Positions 61,579 to 64,000 of a DNA stretch of 64,000 nucleotides are shown here, one piece after another. A program made the translations under genes and the position numbers. The notes beneath the pieces were generated by a model. The model ran no database searches. It saw only the letters and a program-made list of their open reading frames with translations, and was not told where the DNA came from. Location: NCBI GenBank assembly GCA_947497895.1, contig CANMIL010000011.1:1-64000 (forward strand), written 5' to 3'. Source of the stretch: an uncultured Tenacibaculum sp. Lineage in GTDB: Bacteria; Bacteroidota; Bacteroidia; Flavobacteriales; Flavobacteriaceae. The first letter of the stretch is position 1; each line of letters starts with the position of its first letter.

Positions 61579-62465
61579 GAGAGCAAGACAAATTAATAAG
61601 GAAAGATAAAGCTCGTTTAAAAGAGTTACAGTACCTCATAGAAATGGAAGAATGGATTGAGGAACAGTATGAAATGAATTATGAAAGATTAAGGCTTGAA
61701 GGAGGTCATGCACTAACTCCTGAAGTTAAAAGACAAGGGTTACTTCAAATCATTTTTTATTTCAAAAAAATGAGAGAAGTAGCAGAAACAGTTACAGAAA
61801 CAGAAGTAAAGTTAACATTACCAGAACAAGTTTCTCCTAATGGAAACAAATTTACTATTGAGGGTGTAGTTGATATTATAAGGGAGAATAATTCAACCAC
61901 TATGTATGATATTAAAACACATGATGCAGATTATGTAAAGGCTAATAAAGATGACTATATAGACCAACTAAATGTATATACTCATATATGGCAAAATCTA
62001 AGAAATGAAAGGTTAGATGGAACTGCTGTAATTGCTACACAGTTTCCAAGAACATTAAAGAAAGCTATTGATGCAGATGATGAAATAAAATTAGAAAGAG
62101 AAATGGAAAAATGGAATCCTGTAATTTCTATTCCGTTTTCACAAGAAAAAGTAGAAGAAACCATACATAAGTTTGCTTGTGTAGTGGATAACATTGAAGC
62201 TAGAGTTTTCTCTCCACCAAGTATTCAACAGTTACAAGAAAGAATTAAAGGAACTAAACAACGATTTGCTACAAGAGTTTGCAGAAACTGTGATGCTAGA
62301 TTTTCTTGTGATGCTTATAGAGAATATGCACAAGTAACCAATTCTTTTAGTGGAGGTTTTGCTGAATACATTAGTGATTTAGGTAATGCTGATGAAGTTG
62401 AAAACACTACAAATACCAATGCTTTTGTAAAAGCACCACCAACAGACATAAACGACTTAATATAA
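61575..62465 (+). CDS. PD-(D/E)XK Fe-S nuclease half of the helicase-nuclease
   Basis: The 296-residue product carries the catalytic centre of an AddB/RecB/Cas4-type nuclease: GVVD (Asp100), MYDIKT (Asp112, Lys114) and QLNVY (Gln131), plus three cysteines CRNCDARFSC (Cys235, 238, 244). In AddB-type domains a fourth Cys and the motif His come before the catalytic Asp; here they lie in the helicase protein (DRCPRQY, GSLVHNTIED). So the two polypeptides are needed for one domain. Starts in the helicase stop region (ATGA), and the DUF262 gene starts one base after its stop. A frameshift or a genuine two-subunit enzyme are both possible. Confidence 0.85.
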   Translation: MREQDKLIRKDKARLKELQYLIEMEEWIEEQYEMNYERLRLEGGHALTPEVKRQGLLQIIFYFKKMREVAETVTETEVKLTLPEQVSPNGNKFTIEGVVDIIRENNSTTMYDIKTHDADYVKANKDDYIDQLNVYTHIWQNLRNERLDGTAVIATQFPRTLKKAIDADDEIKLEREMEKWNPVISIPFSQEKVEETIHKFACVVDNIEARVFSPPSIQQLQERIKGTKQRFATRVCRNCDARFSCDAYREYAQVTNSFSGGFAEYISDLGNADEVENTTNTNAFVKAPPTDINDLI

Positions 62466-62466
62466 A

Positions 62467-64000
62467 ATGACTATATCAACTGTAACTAAACAAAAAGTAA
62501 GAACTGAATTAGTTTCTTTTGAAGAAATAATTTTAGAGCACCTTTTTAAAATCCCTGATTACCAAAGAGGATATTCTTGGGAAAAGAGACAATTAGAAGA
62601 TTTAAAAAAAGATATCGAGAATCTGTATACTAAAAGTTATAGACATTTTACAGGTACTATTGTAGCAACAGAAACTGGAAATAATAATTTATTTCATATT
62701 GTGGATGGTCAACAAAGGTTAACAACACTCATTATTTTGTTGAGTGAAGCAAACAAAATCTTAAATGATAAAACTATTGAAGAGACCTATATAAAAAGAG
62801 GTGATTTTGGAAGAGAAAAATATGTGTTAGAAACAAATGAAGAAACTAAAGACTTCTTTAAGTCTTTGATACAAAAAAATGAATCTCCTACACCAAAAGT
62901 AAAATCTCATTTAAGAATTAGAGAAGCTCAAACTTTTTTCAGTAAATGGTTATCCAATAATGAGGTAGATGTTCAGAAAGTAGTGGATATAGTTACACAG
63001 CAATTTGGTTTTATCTTTTTTACTCCACAAGATTCAAAAGAAATAGGAATCATGTTTGAGGTAATTAATAATAGAGGAAAAGAATTATCGGAACTAGAAA
63101 AAATTAAAAATTTCTTTATCTACTATGCTAGTATTCATGGATATGATGAGTTTAGAAAAGAAATAAATATTTCATGGAGTGAAATATTAGTTAATTTAAG
63201 TAATGCTCATATTTATTCTAATAATGATGAAAATAGCTTTTTAAGGAATTGCTACTTAGTGTTTTTTGATACAAACAAAACAAAAAGTTGGCATGTGTAT
63301 GAACAACTAAAATTACGTTTTAATCCAGAAGAAACAGATGAAAAAATAATCAAAAACGATTACAACAGTATTAGTTCATTTGTTAGTTTTCTTAAAAATG
63401 CTTCATTACATTATTCATATTTATTTAACAGAAATACATTTAATGACAATTATGATAAATCATTTAAAAATGAAATAAGCAAAACACTTACACAAATAAG
63501 ATGTCAGCCAACAAAGGCTTCCATTATGCCTTTATTCATAGCTACAATGAGCTATTTAGATGAACAGCCAGAAAATACAGCAAAAATGTTGCAATTACTG
63601 GAAATAGTAAATTTTAGAGTTTATCTGTTACCTAAAATTACATCAAGAGCAGATTCAATGCAAGGAGATATGTTTAAGTGGGCATATTGGTTGTATCATG
63701 ATAGAAATTGGCACTCATCAAATTTTGAAGACTTCTTCTATACTCAATATGGTCAATTAAAAATTGAAGGAGGAATTTTTGATAGAATTAGTCTTGATAT
63801 TATAGGTTTTACAAAACATAACTGTTCAGAAAAGAAGTTAATTCAATCTTTAACTGTTGATGAAGATGAAGCTGATGATTATTACCACTGGAAAGGAATA
63901 CGCTATTTTTTAGCTTCTTTTGAAGAGTACAAACAAGCACAAGTACAAACTACATTCGATATTCAAGAAATTTTAAAACAAAGAGCTGATGCCAATGTTA
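62467..64000 (+). CDS. DUF262 (GmrSD-like) protein, 5' part (3' end outside window)
   Basis: The frame is open from ATG 62467 to the right edge (511 codons). The N-terminal DUF262 domain has IPDYQRGYSWEKRQLEDL (28-45) and the ParB-like nucleotide-binding motif IVDGQQRLTTL (78-88, Asp80-Gly-Gln-Gln-Arg84). A long helical section follows, and YHWKGIRYFLASFEEY at about 473-488 is the pattern that precedes the DUF1524 HNH nuclease domain in GmrSD, so that domain is expected beyond the edge. GmrSD proteins cut modified phage DNA with NTP. Start is one base after the nuclease stop, in the same operon. Confidence 0.85.
   Translation, partial: MTISTVTKQKVRTELVSFEEIILEHLFKIPDYQRGYSWEKRQLEDLKKDIENLYTKSYRHFTGTIVATETGNNNLFHIVDGQQRLTTLIILLSEANKILNDKTIEETYIKRGDFGREKYVLETNEETKDFFKSLIQKNESPTPKVKSHLRIREAQTFFSKWLSNNEVDVQKVVDIVTQQFGFIFFTPQDSKEIGIMFEVINNRGKELSELEKIKNFFIYYASIHGYDEFRKEINISWSEILVNLSNAHIYSNNDENSFLRNCYLVFFDTNKTKSWHVYEQLKLRFNPEETDEKIIKNDYNSISSFVSFLKNASLHYSYLFNRNTFNDNYDKSFKNEISKTLTQIRCQPTKASIMPLFIATMSYLDEQPENTAKMLQLLEIVNFRVYLLPKITSRADSMQGDMFKWAYWLYHDRNWHSSNFEDFFYTQYGQLKIEGGIFDRISLDIIGFTKHNCSEKKLIQSLTVDEDEADDYYHWKGIRYFLASFEEYKQAQVQTTFDIQEILKQRADANV

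Noticed and set aside
61560..61600. A classic programmed -1 frameshift site joining helicase and nuclease.
   Set aside because: The A-run CAAAAAGG is not in the right register for the usual X-XXY-YYZ heptamer; an insertion or coupled start explains the data as well.

Overview
The window is a low-GC chromosomal segment from a member of the Bacteroidota, almost certainly a marine-type flavobacterium (family Flavobacteriaceae). The evidence is a type IX secretion C-terminal sorting domain, OmpA/PD40 and tail-fibre-like secreted proteins, DUF6122 and Lacal_2735 family proteins, a BshB1 bacillithiol enzyme, promoters of the TAnnTTTG type, and occasional TTG/GTG starts. I cannot fix the genus from sequence reading alone.

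Layout. 1-16 kb is mostly conserved housekeeping and envelope genes: an OmpA-family protein cut by the left edge, an RNA methyltransferase, a thioredoxin-like protein, a tail-fibre-like protein, an M1 aminopeptidase followed by MsrA, a KdsC-like phosphatase overlapping a DUF2520 protein, a MATE pump, a Cys/Met-metabolism PLP enzyme with BshB1, and tRNA-His. 16-23 kb is accessory: a GH25 lysozyme right after the tRNA, two unknown envelope proteins, two double-glycine leader peptides, and a 1.3-kb gene-poor stretch with terminator-like hairpins and a repeated hairpin element. 23-34 kb holds an unusual response-regulator/glycosyltransferase fusion, a LysR regulator facing an SbtA-type bicarbonate permease with two small genes, a Sua5 tRNA-modification enzyme, a SLC13-type transporter, a lipoprotein esterase and a Gfo/Idh oxidoreductase.

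34-56 kb is dominated by two loci of the same design. Each has a membrane TPR protein with a C-terminal helix-turn-helix, followed by a secreted leucine-rich-repeat (LRR) protein behind a promoter carrying tandem boxes at the same distance from its -7 element. The first locus is small and looks degenerate. The second drives a 2446-residue FG-GAP/LRR protein and then a cluster of secreted proteins (tail-fibre-like, dockerin-like, T9SS substrate) and small peptides. A sigma/membrane-protein operon, a third GG-leader peptide and a MogA/MoaB gene lie between them.

56-64 kb looks like a defence island: a membrane NACHT-type NTPase bracketed by a 31-bp direct repeat, then a tightly packed operon of XRE regulator, UvrD-like helicase, PD-(D/E)XK Fe-S nuclease and a DUF262 (GmrSD-like) protein cut by the right edge. 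The helicase and nuclease frames divide one nuclease domain between them, at a 9-bp repeat whose removal with its spacer would fuse the frames.
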